From Henricia sp. BOLD:AAB3569 (Eukaryota; Echinodermata; Asteroidea; Spinulosida; Echinasteridae), in NCBI GenBank assembly GCA_037783545.1, contig JBBELK010000539.1:124001-188000 (forward strand): DNA of 64,000 bases, in the 5' to 3' direction. The translations under genes were made by a program, and so were the position numbers. How positions within the stretch are numbered: the first letter of the stretch is position 1; each line of letters starts with the position of its first letter. Below are positions 38,501-50,168 of this stretch, piece after piece. Under the pieces are notes generated by a model. That model did no database searches, was not told the DNA's origin, and saw only the letters and a list, made by a program, of their open reading frames with translations.

Positions 38501-41500
38501 CGCCCCGAACCACGGCCTGTGTACGAGGTATTTTGGGGTGAAGTGGTATTCGGACAAAGGGGTGCAAGGATGCGGTTTAGGGGGCAAGAGGTGGCTTTTG
38601 GGGTGAAGTGGTTCAGGGCAAAGTGGTACAGGGCGAAATGGTTTTGGGGCGAAGTGAATTTTCGTCTCATGAGACGAAAAATAATTGTTTTAATAATTTC
38701 TCAAAAACTTTAGGACTTTAGACAAAACCATTTCAAGGGAAGTTTACTACCGTCATCATGTTTATATTGTGTAAGTTATGTGTAAATCTGTGAACATTTC
38801 TGATTTTCAAGATTACCAATGATGTATTCTAACTTTAACCCCCATGGTACAGACGAGGAGAATATGACAAACTTGGGTCTTTACAGGAAAATAAAATCTG
38901 ACCTTGCTTTTGAATTCTCTAAGGCTTCAAGGATCCTTTCTTGTTTCTCAGACCTTGTTGTGGCACCGAGCTGAAAAGGAATGAGGAATGAAAATCAAGG
39001 AACAAAAATCAAGTTAGGAGCAGGCACTTCAAGTTAATAATAGTGGTCATAAAAAACTGCCTCTCTCCACACAGGAGCAAATGGGTACTTGCAAGTGTTT
39101 TGTGCCTTTCTGATCACGTTCAAATGACGTCACTTCCTACAAATTGCCACGTGCATCATGATTGAGCTTTTTTTTTTGGTGACGCACATCAGTTGCGCCG
39201 TATTTCGAACAAATTTCGAGCAACATGCGCACGTGTTTGAAACATGTTCCAGCGTGTGTGTGCGCGTACTTTATGGCGTTTAATACGCAGTAGCATTTTT
39301 TCCTACGTAGATGGCGTCTGTAAACGTGATTAATAGGCAGCCGGGGCTGTATACTCCCCAGGAAGCTGTGATTTGACGGATTGATATAATTGATCCCAGT
39401 AACCAGGGGTAATGATTTACGTGCCTGGAGCACTTTGTTTGGTGGATTTAAGTGTGCTACAAGAACATATTTCTTACATGAGCAACTTGGAGGTTGTACC
39501 ACTGCTCTGTCAAGTACGGAATGATCTCTTCCTCAAAATCGTAGTATTTCTTCCGATGCATCAAGGTTAGGTTGTACAGAACCAGTTGTGCTAGGTCTTG
39601 CCTAATCAAATGCAAAAATCAAAATCAAAATTAGTAATTGGTTTAGCTTGCTTTGGGGAGATTGAATGTTAATTAGGGTTTGTTTTTGCCCTTACCCGAT
39701 GTATATTAGCACTGTATACTCAGTGCTTTCCCGAGACACTATGAAAAACTTCATAGCGTGCTCGGGTGGGATTCGAACCCACGACCTCCTGCAAACAAGG
39801 CAGACGTCTTATTCAGTTAGCAACGGGGATCCCGCCCGAGCATGCTATGAAGTTTTTCATAGTGTCTCGAGTATACAGTGCTAATATTCGTCGGGTAAGG
39901 GCAAAAACAAACCCCAATTAAAAATCAAAATTGATAACCTTAATCATCAAAATCCTAAATCAAAAATGTAATAAAACAATTTAATATAAAGTTTAAAAAA
40001 TTAAACACATCAATCTTGACCAGTTCACCAAGCCTTAAAGTGAAGAAAAAAGACCTTTTGCAGAACTTTTTGCTCACCATTTTAAGGGCAGCCTTTTCAG
40101 GTATTCTGGTCCAGCATTGCACACGGAACATACAAAGATGTAAAACCTAAAGAAGAGAAAAATGGGTAAGTGACCAATTCAGCTAAAAGATGTCAAAGTT
40201 GGACTTTTAAAGTCGAACTGTTAAAGTTGAGCCGCCAAAGTCGCTGTGGCGGAGTGCTGTAGCGAAGCAGTCTAGTGGATCGTATTCAAAACTCAAGTTA
40301 ATTCCAAAGTTCGAATCCTGGTCTGGCCCATCCATTGTGCATGTACCCTTGAGCAAGGTACTTTGCCACGCATTGCTTCTCTCCAGCCAGGAGCAAAATG
40401 GGTTTTCTTAGAGAGTAATGAATGTTGATGTGTTTGATTAGCCCATTGAGCACCTGATAGGCAGCCGGGGCTGTATACTCCCCAGGGAGCTGAGATGATA
40501 TATGCAGTGATTTAATGGAGCCCTATGATCAGGGGTAATAATAGTGTAGGCGCCTTGATCGGGGTTTCCCTGATAAGTGCGCAGTATAAGTACCGTGGCC
40601 GAGTGGTTTGGGTCATTGACTCGCAATCATAGGTGAAAACTTGGAATTGCCGGTTCGAATCCGGCTGTGGTACCTGTGCCATTGGGCAAGGCACTTAACC
40701 ACACTTGCTCCATCCTTCGGAAGGGATGTAAAGCTGTTGGTCCAGTGTGTTAGGTAATGGTAATGCACTCTAAAGATCCCAGAGCATTCTTTCGTGAAGA
40801 GCAAGGGGATTCCCCGGTGTCTCTGGTCATTTCTAATTCTAATTCTTCATGGGTTTCCTCACGCTTACGAGTGACCATGCAATGAGCACTATTGAGGAAT
40901 CCTTGGTATGAATACCAGAAAGAAATAATAATAATAATATTATCATTATCAACAAAATCGGTTTCAGGATTAGAAGGAATAATGATGGATTGGATACTTA
41001 CCCATCTCCATAGAGCATAGGCATTTCAAGGCACTGTATGCAGGCTGAAGATTAAAAGACAAAAAAAAGGTCTATAATTTAAGGCCGGGGTCAGACGAAT
41101 TACGACATCCCAATTTATTGTAGTATTACTATAGTACGATTGCGAGATTTTGTGCTTGTTACTCCAAATCTATTGTAATCGTATCACAATCAGTCAACGA
41201 CGAGAATTCTCATCATTCGATTGATACGATTGTAATCAAATTACAATAAATTGGCAAAACACGCATGTGACCCCACATCTCGTAATCGTATTACAATCTA
41301 TTCCATAAGTCCCGGCAGTAACCTTCACCATGCGTGCATGTACTTTCTGCTTCACCACGCGCGCGCGCCTGGCATGTTTTCCATTCACAGGGCGCCAGCG
41401 CGGCACGGCGAGGTGAGGCAGCAAGCACGCACACGCAACAAGGGGAAAGCCACAGCAAGGGACTATGGAATGGCTTACAATACCATTATGAGATTATTTT

Positions 41501-44500
41501 GCTCGTGTGACCCCACTTTATTATAATACGATTAATACAATCTGATTATAATAAGTTTGTCGTGTGACCCCTGTCGTCGTCGGAAATATTACAATTGTAT
41601 CATAATAGAGTAATTACGAGAGTTTTCCCGTGTGCCCCGGCCTTGGATGATTGCCATTGTAGAGTTTGCTGTTTATGTGCTAACTCAATGCCATCTTTTT
41701 GTATCACCAAACTCGAGAAATCCAAGGAGGAAACCTTGTTAGGCATTAAAGATTTTATGTAATTGTGCTCGGGGTAAAAAAAAATTTAAGAACAGGACAA
41801 ACTTACCTTCATGAAAAAACTGCATGCATCGACAACAACGTAGCATTTTCAGGTACCATCTACCAAACAAACATACAGACAATTCAATGCATTAACTCAT
41901 AGCACAAACATTGGACACCGTTTTATCCTTAAACCAGATTATTTTTCATTTTGTGAAAATTAGTTTAATTAAGAGTGTTATGCGAGTGAAAACGATTAGT
42001 TTAAGTTTCCACTTACTCGCCTGGTCCCCCACAGTAACAATAGCACTGCTCTGCATTGGTCTTGTGTACAGAATCCCAGCGTAAACTATTAAGCTGAAAC
42101 AGGAAAAAAACACGAATTCAGTAAATGCTTTTTTGTGATTTAAATCTAGTCAGGTTTATTCACTGTTTGCGTAGTTTATCATGGCCAACAGAAATACATT
42201 GATATACATATACTTGGCACTATGTCTATTCAATTGGGAGAGGGGGTTATAGAGAGTGGGTTAATTAAGGGAGGAAAGCCGCAGGGGCACTGAATGGACA
42301 ATAAAACTGAACAATCTTCAAAAAGGACTTACATCGTATGGTAGAGACTGCTTCATTTCTTGAAAAACTTTGGCTAAAATTTCAATAAGAACAAAGAAAT
42401 ACAGTTGCAAGCAATTAACGTTAATATTGAGATTACTTGCAGTTATTTCCCTTCGAAGAATTGGCTAAAAAAAAATTTTAAAAGACATTAAGTGGAAATT
42501 TTCATTCAAAAATGAAACAGCAATAATAAATGCTTATTTCAACTTCATAAAGATTGAAACATTCCTCCTCTGACATTGCATGGCATCACTGTCTGTTTAC
42601 ATCATGCGTGCTTTCCTATTGATTGCTTTCCGTGACGTAGAACATCCGGGAATGTTTGGTGGTCAACGATCGCGCGCGCCAATAGACGCATATGAACACG
42701 CGCGCGCCAATAGAAGCACATGAACACGTGTAAAAATACTCACCAGCGTATTTTCATTCGAAGATGCCGCACGCACGCGTTGCGATACGTTCAAATTATT
42801 GAGCATGCACTCGGCTTGTAAAAACGAAAGTGCTTTTACGTGATCGCGATGTTTAGCCTGAAGAAATACGTTTTTATCTTTATCGATACAACAGCCATGG
42901 CGCAACAACATAAAGCAAAGTTAAGCAACAGAGGTAAGTGCAACCAATGCACTTTTCTTGCTTTTTTTGCCGGTTATTACTCGGGCCACGTGGGTCATGA
43001 AAAATGACAACCAAAATGGTGGATGGAAGGCGTGACGTCACCGGAAAGCAATCAATAGCCCTCAACAGTCTGGTACCCTGAGACTCCCAAATAAAATAGC
43101 GTGCATGCAAACAAACCGTAAACATCATTAGGTATTTCAGGGGGCAGCGTAAGAAAAAATTCTTGATATCAGGTACGGGGTTCGAGTTGTGCCATTTTAT
43201 ACTTATTTCAAGTCTGACATTGCATATCACCAACTATGTATAAGGCATACTTATCATAAATTTGTGAAGTATGTGCGATCTCAGACTGATATAACAAATT
43301 TTTTCTTACGCTGCCCCCTGGGTATTTGGTTCATTTTCTTACCAGCAGGCCCCTTTTTCAAAGCGCCTCCAACCTACAAAGGCAAAAATGAAAAACAGGC
43401 GATTAAAAATAACTCAAGATCAGTATAGGGCTGTTTAGACTACGGACTTCGTTATTTGATTTGTCTAAAAAGATTCAAGTTAAAGGAATTTATTTATTTA
43501 TTTATTATTTATTTAGACATCTTTGCAACCATAAAAACCTAAAAATTGTTGGATTAAAACACATTGCACATAAACGTGTCCAGATCACATTTTTGAGCCC
43601 CCATTTTTTTAATGGATGTTGAGATTTTGATACCATATCATTTGTCATATTTTTCTCATTACCATTCTGAAATTGGCACTGTTAATCCAGGATAACATTA
43701 AAAAAACACAGATGTTTTGTAAACTAATTTATACGGATATATAAAACTGTGCAGTGATCTTACCAACACTTTTGCTTCTACATCGAAATTGGAGATTGCA
43801 AATTTCCTTTTTTCTCCCCATGGATAGAATTTGGGGGAGAGGGGGTATTTTATGTGATTGCTGGGCTAGAATGAAATCCATTTTCTGGAAAAATCGGAAC
43901 AAGTGACGTAAATCAACAGACCTTTGCCGAGTTGACAAACACACATTGCCTGCAATGCCAAGATTCGTCAGGACAGAGAAGCTTACGGCTGTCGATGGGA
44001 GGCTGGTGACACAACTGGTGATAACCTGTAATAAACATTTAAAAAATAAAAATTGAACAGAATTTTGGGAATTGAACCAAAACAGGAATTGAACCAAAAC
44101 CTACAGACTGATGAATCAGCACTCCACCTATTGAACTATTTATGTCTGCATTGGTGTTAGAAATGATATTAAGAGTTAAGAAGTTTATCATAATTTTTTG
44201 TGCAGATTTGATGGAAAAACTGTTTGCCCAGGAGGTCTACATTCAAATTTACATTCATTTAAACATTATTTGCTCAAATTCAAACCACAAAAAAATAATT
44301 AAATAAATTGCAATAATTCAGAGTAATTTCATAACACAAACACAATCTACACTTGTAGAATTGCTGTCAGAAAGTTTGGTACCTTGAGTACACCTATCAC
44401 AGATGACTATCTCGTTAGGGGGCTCTGATTGATCACCTTCGCAGGTGCAGCATGTTATTTCGCCATTTGGAATTCGACCTGAAACAAACACACAAAATGA

Positions 44501-46149
44501 CATAGCAATCTTATATTCAACGAAGAAAATGGAGGCAGATCTGAACATTCAGTGAATATAATTTTCCATTGGATATAAATACTATTAAAGGATTTGTGAA
44601 GTGAAAATTAACAACAAGCTGGTTTTATACACGAATCAAAGGATAAAACTGCTGCAGACAAAGGGGCAAACTCAAATTTGTTTTTATTTCAGAAAGAAGT
44701 CGCCTTTTCTTTACTTCAAAATTTTCATGACAGGTGAGGGCGCTGTTTAAAGCTAGTCATAGAGGGAACCCACAGTTGAAAAACAAAGAAAAAACATTAC
44801 ATTTCAAACAGTAACAGTACCCAACAGATCCATTTTTGGCTCAAACAAATTTGTCAGGATTGTTGCAAATGACATACTAAACAAACTCAGTAAACTGATA
44901 CAGTTCATGATATCAAGAAGCCACTGAAAATGACACCAACTTTTGTACACAAGTCTATGGAGAATTCCTCTATTTGTCCTGAGATGACATCACGGCTTTG
45001 CTCATGAATATGGAAATTCTCATTAGCATAAAAATAGAAATAGAAAATACCAAAACGCAACTATCAAATTCTCTGAAATTGATTATTATTATTAAACACA
45101 TCCCGTACTATAGTTTTATGTAATAAAAATCCTATTTCATACGTCCTTTGGAAAATGGTGTTCAAAATAGTGTACAGGGTGTTTTAAAAAAGACAGACAC
45201 TTCTCTGGCTAAACTAATGTGTATGGTACATAAAAGGTTACCTTTTTGGATATGCTTAAAAAGCACCCAGTGCTCTGAGCTGTCCTCAAAAATCACAAGG
45301 CATTTCCTCTGGTGTGAGATAACCTGAAGAAAAAAAAGAAAATGTAAAGATGTACAGACACCCTTTGGGACCCAACACGTGGTATAAACTGGTATAAATA
45401 CTGAACACGTTTGCCACTAATTCTGGAAAGAATTCCGTACTCCGACGTCACTATTTTTTCCTAAAAATGGCTTATTAAGCATCAACAAGTGCAAATCTAA
45501 TGAGAATTTTACTAGGAAAAACTTGTCCCATAGGTTTAGCGCAGGAGAGTTTATGTGACGTCCGACTTGTAAATTATTTCCCTAATTCTTCCTTATATGA
45601 ACATCATAATGCCCCAAGAAAGCTTAAAGTGGGTGAAGAACCATGATTTTAGCAGTGAAAAAAAAAACAGGATTTTTATGTCATGCTCCATAGACTTAGT
45701 GCATGGAGTCTCAACTGGCAAACGTGTGTACCATAGTATTTGTTTAGGAAACGTACCTTTGACACAGTTCCAAGATAAAACAGCCCGTCGTTCCAGCGAG
45801 CTAACACATCAATGCCTTCCACAAACTCACAATCCTTGTCCGATTCCTCTGGCTCTGGACTAAGCGGTCTGATTCTCTTGCGCCCTCTTTTACCAGGTTC
45901 ACCCGGCCGTTTCAAAACATTGCCCCCTGGCTTTGTGGTAGTCAACGTCATATCTGGCGGCTTTAGAAATGTCATTTGGACACTGTCAGTTTTTGCTGGC
46001 TCGTCTGTCTGATTGGCATTTTCTGCGGAGGTGTTGTTGTTTGAGATTTGTTTAGAGCGTGGTGAACTAGTGTCCATTTCCTGAGTCTGATTTTGCTCGG
46101 ATGACATTCCTGATCGCTGTTGGGCTTTGCGAGGCGATGACTTCTCCAT
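35513..46149 (-). CDS. PHF19/MTF2-like (Pcl): Polycomb-like protein (PHF1/MTF2/PHF19 family), complete
   Basis: PRC2 accessory factor. Fifteen exons, all with GT/AG borders, sum to 2070 bp (689 aa): 46149-45757, 45323-45242, 44478-44383, 44025-43922, 43373-43343, 42373-42333, 42093-42017, 41859-41807, 41044-41002, 40146-40078, 39601-39478, 38970-38903, 38241-38068, 37440-37320, 36106-35513. Order: Ser/Lys-rich N-terminus; Tudor from about residue 110 ([18 protein letters not shown], then [15 protein letters not shown]); PHD1 ([19 protein letters not shown]...YHQLCHQPP); PHD2 ([19 protein letters not shown]...FVCSVC); extended winged helix ([19 protein letters not shown]); and the C-terminal chromo-like domain ([21 protein letters not shown]). 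Tudor aromatic-cage positions W, Y and F are kept; the fourth, aromatic in PHF1/PHF19 but Ser in MTF2, is His here. Vertebrates have three paralogues; one gene is expected in an invertebrate. Confidence 0.95.
36225..36385 (-). mobile_element. tRNA-Asn-like SINE
   Basis: Reverse complement carries GGCTTCATAGCTCAATTGGT, an anticodon-arm-like hairpin, and a B-box-like GTTTGAATCCCGGTGGAG. Same family as 59630-59815. Confidence 0.8.
36580..36740 (-). mobile_element. SINE with tRNA-Gly-like end
   Basis: TTTAGAGGTGGGAATAAAAC body and GACGGGATTCGAACCAGGGC (inverse B-box). The uninterrupted partner of the SINE split at 5525-6190. Confidence 0.75.
36753..37214. mobile_element. Foldback with about 200-bp arms in a Polycomb-like intron
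   Basis: AAACCGCGATTAATTTGTTA against TAACAAATTAATCTCGGTTT; the pairing runs through CCATCTATTAGCTAATGATG/CATCATTAGCTAATAGATGG and on to AACCATGTC. High arm similarity. Confidence 0.94.
37540..37850. mobile_element. CCAATATACGCTCGTAAC palindrome with flank
   Basis: GTACAAATTTCCAATATACG and its inverse surround GTCCCGGTTACGAGCG; the right flank (CACACTATTTGTAACCC, ATATGGTCTGTGTTGC) is one arm of the full palindrome at 50690-51085. Confidence 0.88.
38347..38838. mobile_element. ATGATTGGTAAACCG family foldback
   Basis: Ends AAAGGCATGACACATGATTG and AAGATTACCAATGATGTA; interior GTCTCATGAGACGAAAA palindrome plus a local GGGGTGAAGTGG / GGGGCGAAGTG repeat. Between Polycomb-like exons 12 and 13. 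Confidence 0.85.
39668..39922. mobile_element. Hairpin with a tRNA-like centre
   Basis: Arms of about 95 bp: TTAGGGTTTGTTTTTGCCCT ... CACTATGAAAAACTTCATAG mirrored on the right. The 65-bp centre, on the minus strand, contains GGTCGTGGGTTCGAATCCCA, a perfect tRNA B-box and T-arm. Confidence 0.9.
40591..40945 (+). mobile_element. Full-length tRNA-derived SINE
   Basis: TACCGTGGCCGAGTGGTTTG, GCCGGTTCGAATCCGGCTG, a complete body and an (AAT)n tail. Same family as 20071-20385, in an intron of the Polycomb-like gene but opposite to its transcription. Confidence 0.93.
41085..41645. mobile_element. GGCCGGGGTCAGACG foldback
   Basis: AAGGCCGGGGTCAGACGAAT and the inverse CGTGTGCCCCGGCCTT. The interior repeats the idea: CGTGTGACCCC or TGTGACCCCAC recurs at 41268, 41505 and 41560, interleaved with AATCGTATTACAAT-type inverted segments. 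Confidence 0.85.
42613..43057. mobile_element. TGATTGCTTTCC terminal-inverted-repeat element, copy 3
   Basis: TGATTGCTTTCCGTGACGTA to GGAAAGCAATCA with AT on each side. Contains the same promoter-like and coding-like blocks as copy 2. Confidence 0.93.
43138..43320. mobile_element. hAT-like non-autonomous element
   Basis: CAGGGGGCAGCGTAAGAAAA and the inverse TTTTCTTACGCTGCCCCCTG, flanked by GGTATTT on both sides (43131-43137, 43321-43327). CAGGGG...CCCCTG ends and a duplication of about 8 bp are typical of hAT. Confidence 0.92.
43343..43373 (-). CDS. 31-bp micro-exon of the Polycomb-like gene
   Basis: Encodes [10 protein letters not shown] between TTTGTAG and GTAAGAA, entering in phase 0 and leaving in phase 1. 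It corresponds to the GGALKKGP linker conserved between PHD1 and PHD2 in vertebrate MTF2, which confirms it. The following exon (42373-42333) is only 41 bp. A foldback element ends at 43320, about 20 bp from its donor. Confidence 0.9.
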
Positions 46150-46924
46150 GGTGAGGTATTAAATCAATGCTGATATGAAGGTTGCAAATAGTTCTTGTGA
46201 GAGAAAGGAAAAATTAATTCAATTATTGTATTGTACATTTATAGACATATTTTTCTCAACAAGCAAAATATCACGAGGAAAAGATATAGCACTTGACCAT
46301 CACTAATTTTTCTTCCTAAAATGAAGTGCGTGTCACCCTATAAATTCGTAACAGAAGGAAAGGTTTCAAAATCGGACAGAATAAATTCCATTTTGTGTGT
46401 GAAAACATAGGTGTACATTGCGATTTTTGATTGTGTCAAGGACAACCTATTCTACTTGATTCCAGTGTGGAATCGCCCAAGCTAGCGTAGAATGGAACCC
46501 AAAGGTCGACGTGGTTTTTTTTCGCGAATGTACAGTTGGTGTGCCTCTACGGAGGCCCAAGGAGAACGCCAAGGAGAGTACGGGAGGCCCATGGTGGCGC
46601 TCTTATGTCACGCGCATTTATACGGCGCGGCACATCCGTTTAGTTTCATTTGACGTTCTCTTTGGGCAACTAGGCCTACAACTAGAACTACACGTTTGCC
46701 AAAAAAAAAAAACTGTTATCGTGATAAGGAGTTGATGACAGTTCTCTTCGTCAATGACTGTTTTTGATTAAAAAACGGCAATGTTACTAGTATTATTATT
46801 ATGTGTAAGTAGGCTAGGCCTAGTTCTTTTTATTTGTTTTCCAATCAAGTCCAAGAATATCTAAAACCACCAGAGGACACAACCAGCTTCGTGGCAAAAT
46901 TACAATCATCCACTACATGATAGG
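46150..46924. promoter_or_regulatory. Upstream region of the Polycomb-like gene
   Basis: Follows the start codon at 46149 on its 5' side. CpG-containing stretch near 46500-46640 (GGTCGACG, CACGCGCATTTATACGGCGC) is the best promoter candidate. No second gene is seen. Confidence 0.35.
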
Positions 46925-47335
46925 GTGCGGTAGTACTATTTACCGGAAAACACCGGAAAACACCAGAAAACACCGGAAAACATACTAAATACCGGAAAAC
47001 ATACTAAATACCGGAAAACACCGGAAAACAGTATTTTATGGTGTTTTCTGCAGGTAGTGGGGGTGGTGTTATTAAGTGCTTTCGGGTGTTTTCCGGTATT
47101 TAGTGTGTTTTCCGGTATTTAGTATGTTTTCCGGTGTTTTCCGGTATTTAGTGTGTTTTCCGGTGTTTTCCGGTAATTAGTGTGTTTTCCGGTATTTAGT
47201 ATGTTTTCCGGTGTTTTCCGGTATTTAGTGTTTTCCGGTATTTAGTATGTTTTCCGGTGTTTTCCGGTGTTTTCCGGTGAGTTTTCCGGTGTTTTCCGGT
47301 ATTTTCCGGTGTTTTCCGGTATATAGTATCACCCA
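46925..47335. repeat. Inverted minisatellite of CCGGAAAACAC units
   Basis: Left part (46943-47030) is direct repeats of CCGGAAAACAC and CATACTAAATA; right part (about 47085-47320) is the same units inverted (GTGTTTTCCGG, TATTTAGTGTG). Outer ends GATAGGGTGCGGTAGTACTA and TAGTATCACCCATAGGGTG suggest an element whose arms expanded as a satellite. Confidence 0.93.
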
Positions 47336-47377
47336 TAGGGTGTGCACACTGCACAGACTATTGTCTACTGTGCAGTC

Positions 47378-49361
47378 AATAAGCCAGTTGCGTGATAGAT
47401 TTGCATAAATCCTAGAGTCCTGCCTCTGCGCTATGGCGCTCGCATAATAAGAGAGTACTGCACCAGACTACCAGGCCGTTGGCAACGGTTGCCAAGTGGC
47501 AAGGGGGTGCACGCTAGAACATGTTAGCCGGCGCGAAAGTCTGTACGGTACCTGGAATACCTCGCACAGTACTCTATGCATTTTGAAGCTGGACCATCCG
47601 AAATTAGATGTTGAAATTGCATGTTAAAACATGTACTCGCCATGAAGTTTCGTCAAAATAACGAGTTAGAACGTCTTGTTTGACTCGAAATGAACGTTAA
47701 CTTTGAAAGCTGGATTGTTCCCAATCTGTGCATGATCAATTCAAGAAAAGAGTAACGATTTCGGGTTATGAGACCGGTTCAAAGTTGCCGATTGAACGTC
47801 GAACCCGAACGAAGGGAGACGTATACACTTTACAGCAAACTTGACTTGAAATAGGGGAAATAAGATGACATGCAGCTAGTAAATCTTGCCACAATATGAT
47901 AAAAAATTAATATCGCCGTTGATTGTTTAATATCCATTCGACGGAACTTCGTCAGAAATTGGCGAGTTTTGCTGTTTCAGATCGCCGTTCAACGCGACAG
48001 CGAGCGACTCTCGTTTTGCGTACATGACCGGCATATTCCGAAGCCCAAGTAAAATCGCGAGAAATACATCAACGTACGCGACTTAATTAAGTGGAGATAT
48101 AAATACCGTACACCCTCGCCACTAATTCTTTCTAATATTACATGATATTATGCCCCCATAAAGTTTAAATTTGGTTAGGAAACGTGATTTGGTTTAATAG
48201 GAAACATGAATTTTGCGTGTGTGGACCGGGAAAAATGGAAATGCGAAAATTATGCGATGCCTACTAAATATACCAAAATAAAAAGGTCGATCGTATCCCG
48301 GTTCGTGTTTGCTAGACAGATTTGTGAAACTGAGGACTGTTAGGAGATATAATTGTTTGTCTTTGTTTAAAATTTTATTCTAATCGAAGTGTGTTACGGG
48401 TGCTGTTTGTCGCCCACAAATTAGAGCCTGCCCTTTTTTCCCATCTCAATTTTTAGTGGTGAATTCCGTATTCCGCACGGATAGACAAACTCAACAACGT
48501 ATAACACAACAACCGCTCGGTCAAGTTTTTGCAGCCAAAGTATTTCTAAAATCTGTTGTAACTTGTATGTAGCTAGATAATCATTTTAATTCATAATTGA
48601 ATTACTTTTGATTTTACCCAAGTTGCTGCGAGACGTCGATCATTTGCGGAAACAAACAGGCATGACCTTTTCTTTTCAAAAAATTCGGAAGGTGTATTTG
48701 AAATCGTATGCCGGTCTTGTACGCAAAACGAGAGTCGCTCGCTGTTATGTTGAACGCGCGTTTTGGAACAGTAAAACTCGCCAATTTCTGACGATGTTCC
48801 GTCAAATGGATAAACAATCAACGGCGCTATTAATTTTATCATATTGGCAAGATTTACAATCTGCATGTCATCTTATTTCCCCTATTTCAAGTCAAGTTTG
48901 GTGTCTAGTGTATACGTCTCCCTTCGTTCGGGTTCGTGACGTTAAATCGGCAGCTTCAAACCAGTCTTATAACCCGAAATCGTTACTCTTTTTTTTGAAT
49001 TTATCATGCACAGATTGGGAACGATCCAGCTTTCAAAGTTAACGTCTATTTCGAGTCAAACAAGACGTTCTAACTCGTTATTTTGACGAAATTTCATGGC
49101 GAGTACATGTTTTAACATGCAATTTCAACATGTAATTTCGGATGGTCCAGCTTCAAAATGCATAGAGTACTGTGCGAGGTATTCCAGGTACCGTACAGAC
49201 TTTCGCGCCGGCTAACATGTTCTAGCGTGCACCCCCTTGCCACTTGGCAACCGTTGCCAACGGCCTGGTAGTCTGGTGCAGTACTCTCTTATTATGCGAG
49301 CGCCATAGCGCAGAGGCAGGACTCTAGGATTTATGCAAATCTATCACGCAACTGGCTTATT
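47378..49361. mobile_element. Giant foldback element, arms about 650-690 bp
   Basis: From AATAAGCCAGTTGCGTGATA to TATCACGCAACTGGCTTATT the arms match almost base for base for over 250 bp (for example GCACGCTAGAACATGTTAGC), then with more differences to about 48035/48700 (GCGTACATGACCGGC against GCCGGTCTTGTACGC). A unique centre of about 650 bp remains. A 144-codon frame crosses the right arm but matches nothing known. Confidence 0.95.
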
Positions 49362-49954
49362 CAACCGTGTCAACAGAACCGATACAGAACCAATAGTGAG
49401 TCGGCACCCAATAACAACCCCGTACGTTATCATCAAACTGACATTGGGTACACGACGAGTTTACCCGCTGAAAATTTTCGGCCAAGTCGTCGCCCTAAAC
49501 AACGGATTTTTCCTTTATTTCAAATTGACTCCACATAACATCTCCTTCCGTTTCTTCTGTGATACGCAGGGTTTCTCTTCCTTTGAAGCGAATGTTGTTT
49601 TTCAGTTCAAATCTCACAAATTTGGAACGATAATCTTGTTAGGGTTCTGCTCTTCCGGTCGTTTCCCGCGAAAATACGAACGCTGCATGCAGCATGCGAT
49701 ATGCAGGTGCGCGCATACGCAAGCAAAACATTCAAAAGAGGGCGCCATACCATAAACACGGACATTCCCCTCAGCTCGCCCCGCCTTCAAAATAGTTGTG
49801 GGGTGCATTTTCAGAACGTTTTCCCAGTGGTTTTTGCTGTAATTTTCAGAAATTAATAAATTTAGAGATTGCAAAGTTTGTTTAGTTTGCAAAGGTTGTT
49901 AAAATCAACACCCTGATTTGTTCAAAAGGGTTTTGTTCACGATGAACACAACAT

Positions 49955-50168
49955 CTGGGGCCAATTTCATAAAGCTGTTTAGCAAAAATAAATTGCTTTA
50001 TAAAAATGGGTTAATAGTCAAAATATTTTGTCAACTTGTGTTCTTAGCAAAAATAGCAGATATTCTTGTGAAAAGCACAAATTGACATGCAAATTTGACT
50101 ATAGACCCATTTTTATCAAGCAAACAAATTTTTGATTTAGCACAAATTTCTGCTAAACAGCTTTGGTA
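49955..50168. mobile_element. CATAAAGCTGTTTAGC foldback
   Basis: TTTCATAAAGCTGTTTAGCA mirrored by GCTAAACAGCTTTGG; the interior pairs through AAATGGG and ATTGACA. Related to 5631-6121 and 8853-9062. Confidence 0.85.

Noticed and set aside
48608-49042. 144-codon frame in the giant palindrome
   Set aside because: Lies in the inverted arm, its counterpart in the other arm is not open in the same way, and no motif is recognised.
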